A stretch of DNA of 61,831 bases from UBA1876 sp964515395 (GCA_964515395.1 CAZERC010000007.1:1-61831); one strand, 5' to 3'. Counted from the first letter of the stretch, positions 52,514 through 61,333 are shown. Program-made: numbers and translations. The notes: generated by a model from the letters alone, not told the origin.

Positions 52514-53316
52514 CGGTTTTGCACCTCCAGGAACCGGTCCATTTTCCCACGCTCAAGCCCCTCGAGGTCGAGTGATACGACGGGAAATCCCGCAGCCTTG
52601 ACGACTGTGGAAATTTCGTCGCGCTTCGACCATGCTTCTTCCATCTGCAGATGGTCTATCTCGAGCATTGCAAGCCCCGGAGGGAAAAAACGGATGCGGA
52701 AATTCGTGAATCCCATCCCGGCCAGGGTTGCCTCGGCGATTTTCAGGCGTTCGATCCAAGGGCCGTCAAGGGGGATTCCCGGGGGGAAACGGGTGGCAAG
52801 GCATGGAGCTGCCGGTTTTTCTGCGTTGGGCAGTCCGGCCTTCCTGGCGAGGTCACGGATCTCCTCTTTCGTGAGCCCGGCTTCCGCAAGGGGGTGGAGA
52901 ATGCCGTCCTCTTCCGCCGCGCGCAATCCGGGTCGGGAAGTTGACACCTCGTCAGCCTGGACTCCGTCGGCGATCAGAGTGATGCCCTCGTCCAAAGCCC
53001 AGGAAAAAGCGTGTCTGTGGAGGATTTTCCTGCACCAGTAACATCGTTCTTTCCCGTTGCCTTTTACCTCTGGGTATTCCGAGAGGTCTATTTCAATAAG
53101 AGTGTGAGGAAGACCCAATTGCCTGGCAAGTGCCATTGCTGAACGGATCTCCTCCTCACCGACCAGGGGAGTTTTGAAAGTCACAGCCGTGATGGAGCTT
53201 TCAGAGCCTTCCGCTGCAAGGAGAGCCAAAACGGAACTGTCTACGCCGCCGGACAAGAGTATCGCAGCGTCTTTGTGTTCTTTGAAAAAGGAACGAACCA
53301 AATCGGCTTTTTCCAT
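52510..53316 (-). CDS. larE: Pyridinium-3,5-biscarboxylate mononucleotide sulfur synthase LarE
   Basis: A 268-residue PP-loop enzyme that adenylates and thiolates the LarB product. The PP-loop ILLSGGVDSSVLALLA is near residues 19-34; a CYWC pair lies near 100; the stretch KPAAPCLATRFPPG holds a cysteine that in Lactobacillus LarE-type enzymes is sacrificed as sulfur donor. AAGGAAGG six bases before ATG 53316 rejects ATG 53334. Followed by the LarC-like gene through an ATGA overlap; divergent from larB. Confidence 0.9.
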   Translation of the reverse strand: MEKADLVRSFFKEHKDAAILLSGGVDSSVLALLAAEGSESSITAVTFKTPLVGEEEIRSAMALARQLGLPHTLIEIDLSEYPEVKGNGKERCYWCRKILHRHAFSWALDEGITLIADGVQADEVSTSRPGLRAAEEDGILHPLAEAGLTKEEIRDLARKAGLPNAEKPAAPCLATRFPPGIPLDGPWIERLKIAEATLAGMGFTNFRIRFFPPGLAMLEIDHLQMEEAWSKRDEISTVVKAAGFPVVSLDLEGLERGKMDRFLEVQNR

Positions 53317-53556
53317 CGGGAGCCTTCCTTTCATGAAAATGTTTGTTCTGAAAAAAACAATAACACAACGGACTCCGGCATGTTTGAAGGTGGTTTTCCC
53401 GGAATAATCAAAATTCTTGCAAAAGAACCTTCCCTGTATACTAGACTTTCCAACGAGAAACGATGGAGATATGTTATAAGAAATTCTTCAGTCCCTCATT
53501 ACAAAATACACAAAATACCATTCGGGATCTGCAAGAAATGAAAGGGGAATCTTTGT

Positions 53557-54342
53557 GTGGATGAGCACGAGCTGAGACTTTTGGTGGAAAAATTGAGAAG
53601 CGGCGACATTACCGTGCAAGGCTTTGTCGATTCCATGAAGGGCTTGCCTTTCAGAGATCTCGGAGAGGTCAAGTTCGACACGCATAGGGCTCTCAGAAGG
53701 GGTTTCCCGGAAATAGTCTATTGTCCCGGGAAAAAGGACGAACATCTTGAAAGCATTGCCTCGATCTTGTCCGAAACGGGAGGCAACGCCCTGTTTTCAA
53801 GGTTGAACGAAAAGCAGTATCACCGCCTGGTGGGAATACTCCCGGACCTGGAGTACCTGGAGATCCCGCGACTCGGCAGGCTCTATCGTGACAAAACATC
53901 CCTCCGGCATGGGAAAGTGCTTGTCGTGACCGGTGGGAGCAGTGATGTCCCCGTGGCTGAAGAAGCGGCGGTCACGGCAGAGACAATGGGGTGTTCCGTC
54001 GAAAGGCTTTTTGATGTGGGTATTGCAGGGCTCCATCGTATTCTGGCACACTTCGACAGACTCCGCGAAGCGGAGGCCATCATTGCAGTGGCCGGGATGG
54101 ATGGGGCTTTGCCGGGGGTGGTGGCCGGCATGACGGATTGTCCAGTCATAGGACTCCCTACCAGTGTGGGCTACGGTGTCGCTCTGGGAGGCATCGGTCC
54201 CCTGCTGACGATGCTCAATTCGTGTGCTCTCGGCGTGACGGTGGTCAATATCGACAATGGTATCGGAGCCGGATATGCCGCGGCGACGATGATACGGGGC
54301 AAGGGAAAAAATAATCCTGAAGAGGAAGAGATATTATCATGA
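53557..54342 (+). CDS. larB: Nickel-pincer precursor synthase LarB
   Basis: A 261-residue enzyme with a PurE/AIR-carboxylase-like C-terminal domain that carboxylates nicotinate adenine dinucleotide in nickel-pincer nucleotide synthesis. FDTHRALRRGFPEIVYCPGK, then VLVVTGGSSDVPVAEEAAVT, VAGMDGALPGVVAGM and PTSVGYGVALGGIGPLLTML mark the family. GTG start 53557 is placed by AAAGGGG nine bases upstream. It overlaps larC1 by ATGA. Confidence 0.92.
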   Translation: MDEHELRLLVEKLRSGDITVQGFVDSMKGLPFRDLGEVKFDTHRALRRGFPEIVYCPGKKDEHLESIASILSETGGNALFSRLNEKQYHRLVGILPDLEYLEIPRLGRLYRDKTSLRHGKVLVVTGGSSDVPVAEEAAVTAETMGCSVERLFDVGIAGLHRILAHFDRLREAEAIIAVAGMDGALPGVVAGMTDCPVIGLPTSVGYGVALGGIGPLLTMLNSCALGVTVVNIDNGIGAGYAAATMIRGKGKNNPEEEEILS

Positions 54343-55121
54343 AACGTGTTTTATACCTGAACTGCTTTTCCGGCATCAGTGGAGACATGCTCCTGGGCGC
54401 CTTGCTGGACCTCCTGGGGGAGGAAAACCTCGAGCCTTTTATAAAAGGACTGAACCTCCAGGGGTTTTATGTCACCGTGGAGAGATCAAGCAGAAAGGGC
54501 ATTACCGGGCTGGATGTCAGGGTCGTCACAGAAGAGGGGCACCCCCACAGGGGGCTTGCGGAAATCACGGGTATCATCAACGGAAGCACCCTGAGCTCCT
54601 TTGTCCGGGAAAAGGCACTGGAAACCTTTACGCTCCTGGCCGAGGCGGAAGGGGCTGTTCACGGGAAACACCCCCGGGAAGTACATTTCCACGAAGTGGG
54701 GGCGGTGGATTCCATCGTCGATATTGTCGGAACCTGTGCGCTGCTTGAAGCGGTGAATCCGTGCCGGATAGTTTCTTCAGCGGTCAACGTGGGATCCGGA
54801 ACGGTTTTTTGCGCTCACGGCGAACTGCCCGTGCCGGCCCCTGCGACGATGAAACTGCTGGAAGGGGTCCCGGTCTTCGTGAAAGGGAATCCTTTTGAAC
54901 GGGCGACACCGACAGGGATCGCACTCCTTCGTGCTTTCGGAGCGGAATACGGCGAAATGCCCTCCGGTATAATCGAATGTGCCGGATACGGCCTCGGGGA
55001 TCATGAATCCGATCTGCCCAATCTTCTGCAGGCAATTCTTTTGAGGGAAGATGAAAATCCTGTGATGCCAGGGCTGGTTTCTTGCAGTGAAAACAGCCAA
55101 AACCGTTTTTCCGAGAGGTGA
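54339..55121 (+). CDS. larC1: LarC1: N-terminal domain of nickel insertase as a separate protein
   Basis: A 260-residue protein equal to the N-terminal half of LarC: NCFSGISGDMLLGALLDLL, the metal-site stretch VHFHEVGAVDSIVDIVG, NVGSGTVFCAHGELPVPAPA and TPTGIALLRAFGAEYGEMP. The C-terminal LarC2 domain is absent; after the usual domain border (LPNLLQAILLRED) the frame ends in an unrelated tail. In Lactobacillus LarC2 follows by programmed frameshift, but here the next gene starts eight bases after the stop and is a dehydrogenase. LarC2 is instead in the minus-strand protein at 51404. Confidence 0.88.
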   Translation: MKRVLYLNCFSGISGDMLLGALLDLLGEENLEPFIKGLNLQGFYVTVERSSRKGITGLDVRVVTEEGHPHRGLAEITGIINGSTLSSFVREKALETFTLLAEAEGAVHGKHPREVHFHEVGAVDSIVDIVGTCALLEAVNPCRIVSSAVNVGSGTVFCAHGELPVPAPATMKLLEGVPVFVKGNPFERATPTGIALLRAFGAEYGEMPSGIIECAGYGLGDHESDLPNLLQAILLREDENPVMPGLVSCSENSQNRFSER

Positions 55122-55128
55122 TGTGGGA

Positions 55129-55986
55129 ATGAAAAAAATTCTCCTGCAGCTCGATACGGATATGCACCCGAGTGTTTTTGATGCTGTAACTTCATATGAT
55201 GGAGGCGCAGACATCGTTCTCCAATACGGTTCCGTCACAGTCGAAAACATTGCGCCCCTGCTGCACGGCGTCATGTTTACCCGTGGCGGTGAAGGGCTGA
55301 AACACAGTGCGGTTTTCATCGGCGGATCGGATGTCTCAAAAGGTGAAGCTGTCCTCGACAAGGCAAGATCCACCTTTTTCGGACGTTCCAGAAACTCCGT
55401 GATGCTTGATTCCAACGGGTGCAACACCACTGCGGCCTCGGCAGTGGCAAAATTGACTGATGTTGTGGACCTCAAGGGGGAAAAAGCCGTCGTTCTGGCG
55501 GGGACAGGTCCGGTAGGGCTTCGGGCGGCCCTGTTTTTTGCCGATGAGGGCGCCTTGGTGACCGTGACTTCAAGAAAGCTTGAAAAAGCGGAAAGGGCAT
55601 GCAAGTACCTCGAAAAACGTTTCGGCGTCAAAGTGGAGCCGGCGGCGGCCCCTGATCATGAGGCGACCCGCAAGGTTCTCGAGGGGGCCGCAGCAGTCCT
55701 GACAACGGGTGCCGCCGGGACCATGCTGCTTCCGGAAACTGTTTGGATGGGACATGAAACGCTCGAGGTATTGGGGGATCTGAATGCCGTCCCGCCATAC
55801 GGGATAGAGAATATCGGTGCACGTTGGGATGGAGAGAAAGTAGGGAAACAGGTCCTTTTCGGTCCCCTGGGCATCGGGAAACTGAAGCTCAAGGCACAGA
55901 GAGCCTGCGTATCCCGCCTGTTCGAAACCAATGATCTCGTCCTGGACGCCAGAGAAATCTACAAAATGATCAAGGCGATGTTGTGA
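55129..55986 (+). CDS. NAD(P)-dependent methylene-tetrahydromethanopterin dehydrogenase (MtdA/MtdB family)
   Basis: A 285-residue C1 dehydrogenase, cytoplasmic. It follows MtdA/MtdB of methylotrophs closely: LLQLDTDMHPSVFDAVTSYD, MFTRGGEGLKHSAVFIGGSD, MLDSNGCNTTAASAVAKL, the Rossmann motif AVVLAGTGPVGLRAALFFAD, and FGPLGIGKLKLKAQRACVSR near the end. Whether it uses tetrahydromethanopterin or tetrahydrofolate cannot be decided from sequence. GAGGTG eight bases before ATG 55129. Follows larC1 closely and precedes the GTP cyclohydrolase gene by 98 bases. Confidence 0.88.
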   Translation: MKKILLQLDTDMHPSVFDAVTSYDGGADIVLQYGSVTVENIAPLLHGVMFTRGGEGLKHSAVFIGGSDVSKGEAVLDKARSTFFGRSRNSVMLDSNGCNTTAASAVAKLTDVVDLKGEKAVVLAGTGPVGLRAALFFADEGALVTVTSRKLEKAERACKYLEKRFGVKVEPAAAPDHEATRKVLEGAAAVLTTGAAGTMLLPETVWMGHETLEVLGDLNAVPPYGIENIGARWDGEKVGKQVLFGPLGIGKLKLKAQRACVSRLFETNDLVLDAREIYKMIKAML

Positions 55987-56084
55987 AGAAAGACTGGTGG
56001 TCGAAACCCCCGCACCGGGAAAAGCCGCGGTTTTTCGCAACCAAATGATCAAGGCGAAAGGGGTTCCTTTGGGGAGGTTCTGGC

Positions 56085-57551
56085 ATGACTGGTGATAAAA
56101 CGCCGGAATATGCGGTCTACATACTTTTAAAAGCCCAGTCGGAAGGGGCTGAAGAGAGGATCCTGGGGGCTCTGCAATACCTTCAGGGACGTTCGACTCT
56201 CGCGGAAATGTCTTCATTCTACGAAATACCTGAACGCATTAAAGGCAAAAAAGAGGATGCCATCGCTCTTGTCTGCAGGCTGCAGACAGAGCTTTCACTG
56301 GAGGCTTTCGCGGAATTCATAAACTCCGCAGAAAAGCGAATGGACGAAAAAGCCTCAATACGGAAGTATTCAGGCTCTGTCCGGATAAAAATCCTGTTCC
56401 ATGAACTCTCGAGAAAAATCCCGGAGGAACGGGATCAGTGCCTTGAAATGATGGAAGGATCTCCCTGGTGGATCCCTCTGAAGGAGATCGCAAAAGGGTT
56501 CATCCCTCCCGGTTTTTCCGGAAGGACTGTGGGGGAACTGGCCGAGACCGTCCCGGAAGGGATCCTGACAAAGGCGAAAAAAAAACACGGTTTTCCCATG
56601 AAGCGGGATATCCAGCTTGGCGAGCCGAGAGTATCCCTGAGCCTGAGCCGTGTCGGCGTGACCAACCTGGAACGGATCATCCGGCTTGAAAGAAAGGGGC
56701 ACCGGTCACTTTTTTATGCCCAGATGGATCTTTTTGCTTATCTTGACCGGAAACATGCCGGTGTCCATATGTCACGTTTCAACGATGACATAGAAAGGCT
56801 TGTCGAGGAGATTACCCTGGAGTCATCGAGCAGTATCGAGGCTGTTGCCGAACGTCTCGCGAGGAGAATCGTCCAGAGCCAGCACGCCTCGCGTTCCCGT
56901 GTGAATATCCGGGCGAAATTTCCACTGAAGAAAATCACTCCGGTTTCCGGGAAAAAGGTGGAAGAACTCTATACCTTCATCGGCATTGCTGCGTGTAATG
57001 GGGGGGCAGTCAGGACGGTCATCGGTGTTGAAGTCGAGGGTATGACCGTCTGTCCCTGCGCCCAGGAAATGGTCAGGAACCATTCGGTGCAGCTTTTGAC
57101 CTCCGGTGGATACGATGCCGACGAGGCGGAGAGAATCACAGACCTTCTGCCGACGGCTTCCCACAACCAGCGGGGCCGGGGCACGCTGCTTCTGGGGACG
57201 AACCGATCCCTGGCTGCGGAGCAGCTTGTCCATCTCGTCGAAGCCTCAATGAGTTCCGAGACCTACGAACTGCTCAAACGGCCCGACGAATTTTACGTCG
57301 TGAACAAGGCGCACAGAAACCCGATGTTTGCCGAGGATGTGGTCCGTGAGGTCTTCAGGAACCTCGTCGACATGTATCCCGATTTGCCTGACGAGACCTT
57401 TGTCCTCGCCAGACAGGAAAATCTCGAGAGCATTCATCAGCACAACGCCTTCGCCGAGCGGTCCGGTACCCTCGGGGGAATCCGTTCGGAGCTGGCAGGG
57501 CGCCTGCCCCAAAAGCGGCAGCCAACGCTGGAGGAATGGCTGGGAGCGTGA
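56085..57551 (+). CDS. folE2: GTP cyclohydrolase IB (FolE2/MptA) with HPPK-like N-terminal extension
   Basis: A 488-residue protein. Residues ~185-488 are a GCYH-IB domain making a dihydroneopterin phosphate from GTP: LSRVGVTNLERIIRL, the catalytic Cys in EGMTVCPCAQEMVRNHSVQ, and LPTASHNQRGRG. The family is usually ~260-320 residues; the first ~180 residues are extra. Residues ~8-50 (YAVYILLKAQSEGAEERILG, ALQYLQGRSTLAEMSSFYEI) recall the start of 6-hydroxymethyl-dihydropterin pyrophosphokinase, but without its GSN motif. GGGGAGG seven bases before ATG 56085. Next to a methylene-tetrahydropterin dehydrogenase, so a pterin C1-carrier role is plausible. Confidence 0.85.
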   Translation: MTGDKTPEYAVYILLKAQSEGAEERILGALQYLQGRSTLAEMSSFYEIPERIKGKKEDAIALVCRLQTELSLEAFAEFINSAEKRMDEKASIRKYSGSVRIKILFHELSRKIPEERDQCLEMMEGSPWWIPLKEIAKGFIPPGFSGRTVGELAETVPEGILTKAKKKHGFPMKRDIQLGEPRVSLSLSRVGVTNLERIIRLERKGHRSLFYAQMDLFAYLDRKHAGVHMSRFNDDIERLVEEITLESSSSIEAVAERLARRIVQSQHASRSRVNIRAKFPLKKITPVSGKKVEELYTFIGIAACNGGAVRTVIGVEVEGMTVCPCAQEMVRNHSVQLLTSGGYDADEAERITDLLPTASHNQRGRGTLLLGTNRSLAAEQLVHLVEASMSSETYELLKRPDEFYVVNKAHRNPMFAEDVVREVFRNLVDMYPDLPDETFVLARQENLESIHQHNAFAERSGTLGGIRSELAGRLPQKRQPTLEEWLGA

Positions 57552-57552
57552 G

Positions 57553-57584
57553 AACCGGGAGGATTGCCCAGGGTCCTCCCGGTT
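57553..57584. terminator. Hairpin between convergent folE2 and queD
   Basis: AACCGGGAGGA (57553-57563) pairs perfectly with TCCTCCCGGTT (57574-57584), ten-base loop. It overlaps the queD stop codon. T-runs are short on both sides. Confidence 0.65.
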
Positions 57585-57966
57585 AATGCGCTTCCGTAAA
57601 CGGGGTCACGTCTTTGCGGTGGATGATGACCGAAGAGGTTGCCGTTTCCCAAACCTGCACTGCGTAAAGAGAGCAGTTCCGGCGCTTGATCTTGTCGTCG
57701 AGCTCATTCCATATCCAGAGGGCGATGCGTTCGGCTGTCGGCTGGGAGATGACGTCGTTGAGATAGGCGTGGTCCAGTCGTGCCAGGACATGTTTTTTGA
57801 CGCGGTCCTTCAACTCGAGGAAATCCATGACCATCCCTTCCGCGTCCGGTGTCCCGTCGAGAGTGACCCGCAAGCGGTAGGTATGTCCGTGAAGAGCTTC
57901 GCATTTGCCATGGTATTCTTCAAGCTTGTGTGCGGCGTCGAAGGTGAATTCTTTATACAGTTGCAT
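57583..57966 (-). CDS. queD: 6-carboxytetrahydropterin synthase QueD
   Basis: A 127-residue PTPS-family enzyme. Zinc histidines are in FTFDAAHKL and the HGH of CEALHGHTYRL; the catalytic Cys lies four residues before HGH, as in QueD. MVMDFLELKD and PTAERIALWIWNEL are also typical. It converts dihydroneopterin triphosphate toward preQ0 (queuosine pathway), and the convergent GTP cyclohydrolase makes its substrate. AAGGAGGGG precedes ATG 57966. Confidence 0.9.
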   Translation of the reverse strand: MQLYKEFTFDAAHKLEEYHGKCEALHGHTYRLRVTLDGTPDAEGMVMDFLELKDRVKKHVLARLDHAYLNDVISQPTAERIALWIWNELDDKIKRRNCSLYAVQVWETATSSVIIHRKDVTPFTEAH

Positions 57967-58079
57967 TTGTGCCCCTCCTTGCCTTTGGTCGGGTCAGGTA
58001 ATTGAAGATGGTGTGTAGTATAACCCATGACCGGCCTCGTTCCCTGAGCGATTGAAAAACAAAAAGTGAAAAACTGAAC

Positions 58080-58118
58080 TTGCAGAAACAGGTGTTACAA
58101 TTTATCATAATCGTAACA
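58080..58118 (+). promoter_or_regulatory. Promoter with palindromic operator for the metal-chelate importer
   Basis: TTGCAG (58080-58085) and TATCAT (58103-58108) are 17 bases apart. An exact inverted pair TGTTAC (58093-58098) and GTAACA (58113-58118) brackets the -10 box, spaced by 14 bases, as a repressor site would. The regulator is not known. Confidence 0.5.
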
Positions 58119-58141
58119 TGCCGGAATCAGGAGGGATCTGC

Positions 58142-59299
58142 TTGTCCATTATAAGGCCTGTTCGTTTAGTGATCGCCCTTTTTACCATGACCGTTTTCAT
58201 TTTCCTGATTTCCGCAGAGGTCGCATGGCCGGAAAGCTCCGCTACCATCATGGTTACAGATGCATGGGGACGCGAAGTCCCTGTCCCGGAGGAAGTGAAC
58301 CACGTCATCTGCTCCGGCCCCGGTTGCCTGAGGTATCTGGTGTACCTGCAGGGTCTTGACCTTGTCGTAGGCGTGGACGATATGGAAAAATCCCGCTCAC
58401 AAATTGATGGCAGACCCTATTTCCTTTCCCATCCGGAACTTCGTGACAAGCCCCTTTTTGGTGAATTCAGAGGGCATGACAACCCGGAGCTTATCGTGAA
58501 CCTCGACCCCCGGCCCGACGTTATTTTCAAGACCTACGGGGAAATGGGATACGATCCCGAAGAACTCCAGGCGAAAACGGGAATACCCGTAGTGGTTCTG
58601 AACTACGGGAACCTCACCTACGGAAGAAAGGACATGTACCAGGCGCTCTCGATCATGGGAGAGGTTAGCGGAAAGACAAAGCGGGCGCAGGAGGTCATCG
58701 AATTTTTTGACAGGGCCATTGAGGACCTTGACCGGCGAACGTCCGACATTCCCGGGGAGGAACGCCCGACCTGCTACGTCGGCGGGATCGCCCACAAGGG
58801 GCCTCACGGTTTTCCCTCGACGGAGCCGTCGTACCCTCCTTTCGTTTTCACGAATGCGAGACATGTGGTGTTGGATGGGGAAACGGGGGAGAATCGCCTT
58901 CAGCAGGTCACCGTCTCGCGGGAGAAGCTCCTGGAATGGGACCCCGAATATATTTTCGTCGACCTGTCCACCCTGCAGGCGGGCAAAGAAGCGGGAGCGC
59001 TGGACCAGCTGAAGAACGAAACATATTATCAGATCCTTTCCGCGGTGCGGGAAGGGAAGGTGTACGGTGTCCTTCCCTTCAACTGGTACACCACGAACTA
59101 TGGTTCCGTTCTCGCCGATGCCTATTTCGTCGGGAAGGTCCTGTATCCTGAACGGTTTGAAGATGTGCATCCTGCCGAAAAGGCGGACGAGATCTACGAG
59201 TTTCTCGTTGGAAAACCCGTTTTCGAGAAGATGCACGCACTTTTTGAAAAACTGGCTTTCAAGAGGATTGAACTGGATTCCTATGGCGCAAAACGCTGA
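58142..59299 (+). CDS. Metal-chelate ABC transporter solute-binding protein
   Basis: A 385-residue exported protein of the FepB/BtuF class (PF01497-type). A signal peptide (RLVIALFTMTVFIFLISAEVAW) is followed by VTDAWGREVPVPEEVNHVIC, the start of the two-lobe fold, LIVNLDPRPDVIFKTYGEMG and a helical backbone. TTG start 58142 has GGAGGG six bases upstream; ATG 58118 is less likely because it precedes the ribosome binding site. Ligand could be a ferric siderophore, cobalamin, haem or molybdate. First gene of a three-gene importer. Confidence 0.85.
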   Translation: MSIIRPVRLVIALFTMTVFIFLISAEVAWPESSATIMVTDAWGREVPVPEEVNHVICSGPGCLRYLVYLQGLDLVVGVDDMEKSRSQIDGRPYFLSHPELRDKPLFGEFRGHDNPELIVNLDPRPDVIFKTYGEMGYDPEELQAKTGIPVVVLNYGNLTYGRKDMYQALSIMGEVSGKTKRAQEVIEFFDRAIEDLDRRTSDIPGEERPTCYVGGIAHKGPHGFPSTEPSYPPFVFTNARHVVLDGETGENRLQQVTVSREKLLEWDPEYIFVDLSTLQAGKEAGALDQLKNETYYQILSAVREGKVYGVLPFNWYTTNYGSVLADAYFVGKVLYPERFEDVHPAEKADEIYEFLVGKPVFEKMHALFEKLAFKRIELDSYGAKR

Positions 59300-59358
59300 G
59301 TCGCACCCTTCGGGAAAGAACGACCGCAAGAGCGGATTTGTGAAAACGGGAGAACGAC

Positions 59359-60584
59359 ATGCATCTTGAAGACGGATCGGTTCCTGCAGCCTACACAAAA
59401 TACATCGGCGGAAAGCTTGCTTTCATCATGGCCGGTCTGATTCTTCTGGGCATGCTGGTTGTCATTTCCGTCTCCGTCGGTTCTGTGAGAATTTCCCCCG
59501 CCGATGTTCTCAAGACACTGATGTTTCAGCACGTCTCCGAACGGCTGGATGTGATGATTTTCAACATCAGGTTGCCCCAGGTCCTGACGGCAANNNNNNN
59601 NNNNNNNNNNNNNNNNNNNNNNNNNNNNNNNNNNNNNNNNNNNNNNNNNNNNNNNNNNNNNNNNNNNNNNNNNNNNNNNNNNNNNNNNNNNNNGAACGGC
59701 TGGATGTGATGATTTTCAACATCAGGTTGCCCCAGGTCCTGACGGCAATCATCGCCGGAGCCGGCCTTTCCGTTGCGGGAGCAGTCATGCAGGCTGTCTT
59801 GGGAAATCCTCTGGCATCCCCATACACTCTTGGCATATCACAGGCTGCGGCCTTCGGGGCCGCCTTTTCCGTCATGGTCATGGGATCAGGGATAATGCTG
59901 AGTTCAGCCGCCGATGCCGTCAATGTTATGCAGCCGGGAATGACGGCGATGGCGGCCTTTATTGCGAGCATGGTAGCCACGGGGATGATCATTCTGGTGG
60001 CACATCTCAAAAGAGGTGCTCCGGAGGTGATGGTTCTTGCGGGAGTGGCGCTTGGGTCCCTTTTTACCGCAGGAACGATGTTTCTCCAGTATTTTGCCGA
60101 CGACGTCCAGCTGGCTGCCATGGTTTTCTGGACCTTCGGCGACGTGGCGAGGGCGGACTGGAACGAGCTGGGTGTCATGACAGTTGTGACAGGTGCCGCC
60201 GTTCTCTTTTTCATTTTCAACGCCTGGAACTTCAACGCCGTGGATGCCGGTGACGAAACGGCTCTCAGTTTGGGGGTCCATGTCCGACGGGTGAGGTTTT
60301 CAGGTATGTTCATGGGGTCCCTTGTGACGGCCGTTATCATTTCATTTGTCGGCATCATAGGTTTCGTCGGGCTCGTCTGTCCGCATATGGTCAGGCGGAT
60401 CATCGGCGATGACAACCGTTTCCTCCTCCCCGGTTCATGCATTATGGGAGGGGCTCTCCTTCTTGCCGCCGATACTGCCGCGAGACTCGCCATGGCTCCC
60501 AAAGTCCTTCCTGTAGCCGTTCTCACGTCTTTCGTCGGAGCTCCGGTTTTCCTTTACCTGATCGTCAAGGGGTACAGAAAATGA
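59359..60584 (+). CDS. FecCD-family ABC permease, interrupted by an assembly gap
   Basis: A polytopic permease for metal chelates. The first part (59359-59593) ends at RLPQVLTA, then come 100 N's (59594-59693), after which the last 55 bases are repeated before the gene continues (RLPQVLTAIIAGAGLSVAGA) to 60584. If the duplicate and N's are removed, 235 plus 836 bases give 1071, exactly 357 codons in frame, a normal 356-residue FecCD protein. VMQAVLGNPLASPYTLGISQ and GFVGLVCPHMVRRIIGDDNR are family motifs. Stop overlaps the ATPase start by ATGA. Confidence 0.88.
59539..59748. other. Scaffold gap flanked by an unmerged 55-bp duplicate
   Basis: Bases 59539-59593 and 59694-59748 are identical (both begin GAACGGCTGG and end CTGACGGCAA), separated by exactly 100 N's. 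This is the pattern of two contig ends that overlap but were joined with a fixed-size gap. Confidence 0.95.
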
Positions 60585-61333
60585 TTCTTTCGGTGAATAA
60601 CGTCCAATTCAGCTACAAGAGCAGGACTGTTCTGAACAGGGTCAGTTTTGCCCTCAAAAGGAACGAGCTTTTGGCCATTCTCGGTCCCAACGGTGTGGGC
60701 AAGACGACTCTACTCAAGTGTATCAACGCCGTGTTGCGGCCTCAGGGAGGAGCCATCCTCGTCGACGACAGGGACCTGTTGACATTATCGAGGATGGAGA
60801 TTGCCCGTGACATCGCTTACGTGGCCCAGAGGACCGAAACGGGCCGTCTCACCGCTTTCGATGCGATCCTTTTGGGGCGAAGGCCCCACATCCGGTGGAA
60901 AGTGAGTCGGGAGGATTTGAAGAAGGTGGATGCCATCATCAAGACTTTCGAACTGGAAGAACTTTCCTTGCGATTCCTGGATGAAATGAGCGGGGGGGAA
61001 CTCCAGAAAGTCAGTATTGCCCGCGCACTTGTCCAGGAACCCGAAGTCCTCCTCCTGGACGAACCGACGAGCAGCCTCGACCTGAAAAACCAGCAGGAGA
61101 TTCTCGAGACGATTCGTCACATCGTAACTGGCCACGGAATGGCCGCGGTCATGACCATGCATGACCTCAATTCGGCCCTTCGTTTTGCCGACAAGGTGCT
61201 TTTCATGAGGAATGGCGAAATCTATTCGGCGTCGAAGAGAGCAGAGGTAACGCCCGAGGTCGTCGAGGCCGTTTACGGGCTGCCCGTAACCATCGAACAG
61301 GTCCGCGGACATCCGGTCGTCATGCCGCTTTGA
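60581..61333 (+). CDS. Metal-chelate ABC transporter ATPase
   Basis: A 250-residue ABC ATPase of the FepC/BtuD group: Walker A ILGPNGVGKTTLL (~34-46), Q-loop AYVAQRTETGRL, signature MSGGELQKVSIARAL, Walker B VLLLDEPTSSLD and H-loop MTMHDLNSALRFAD. ATG 60581 overlaps the permease stop; the longer frame from 60437 runs inside the permease gene and is rejected. Energises uptake by the binding protein and permease upstream. Confidence 0.93.
   Translation: MILSVNNVQFSYKSRTVLNRVSFALKRNELLAILGPNGVGKTTLLKCINAVLRPQGGAILVDDRDLLTLSRMEIARDIAYVAQRTETGRLTAFDAILLGRRPHIRWKVSREDLKKVDAIIKTFELEELSLRFLDEMSGGELQKVSIARALVQEPEVLLLDEPTSSLDLKNQQEILETIRHIVTGHGMAAVMTMHDLNSALRFADKVLFMRNGEIYSASKRAEVTPEVVEAVYGLPVTIEQVRGHPVVMPL

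Noticed and set aside
54339..55135. Programmed frameshift linking LarC1 to a LarC2 domain, as in Lactobacillus
   Set aside because: No LarC2 sequence follows in any frame; the MtdA/MtdB gene starts eight bases after the stop.
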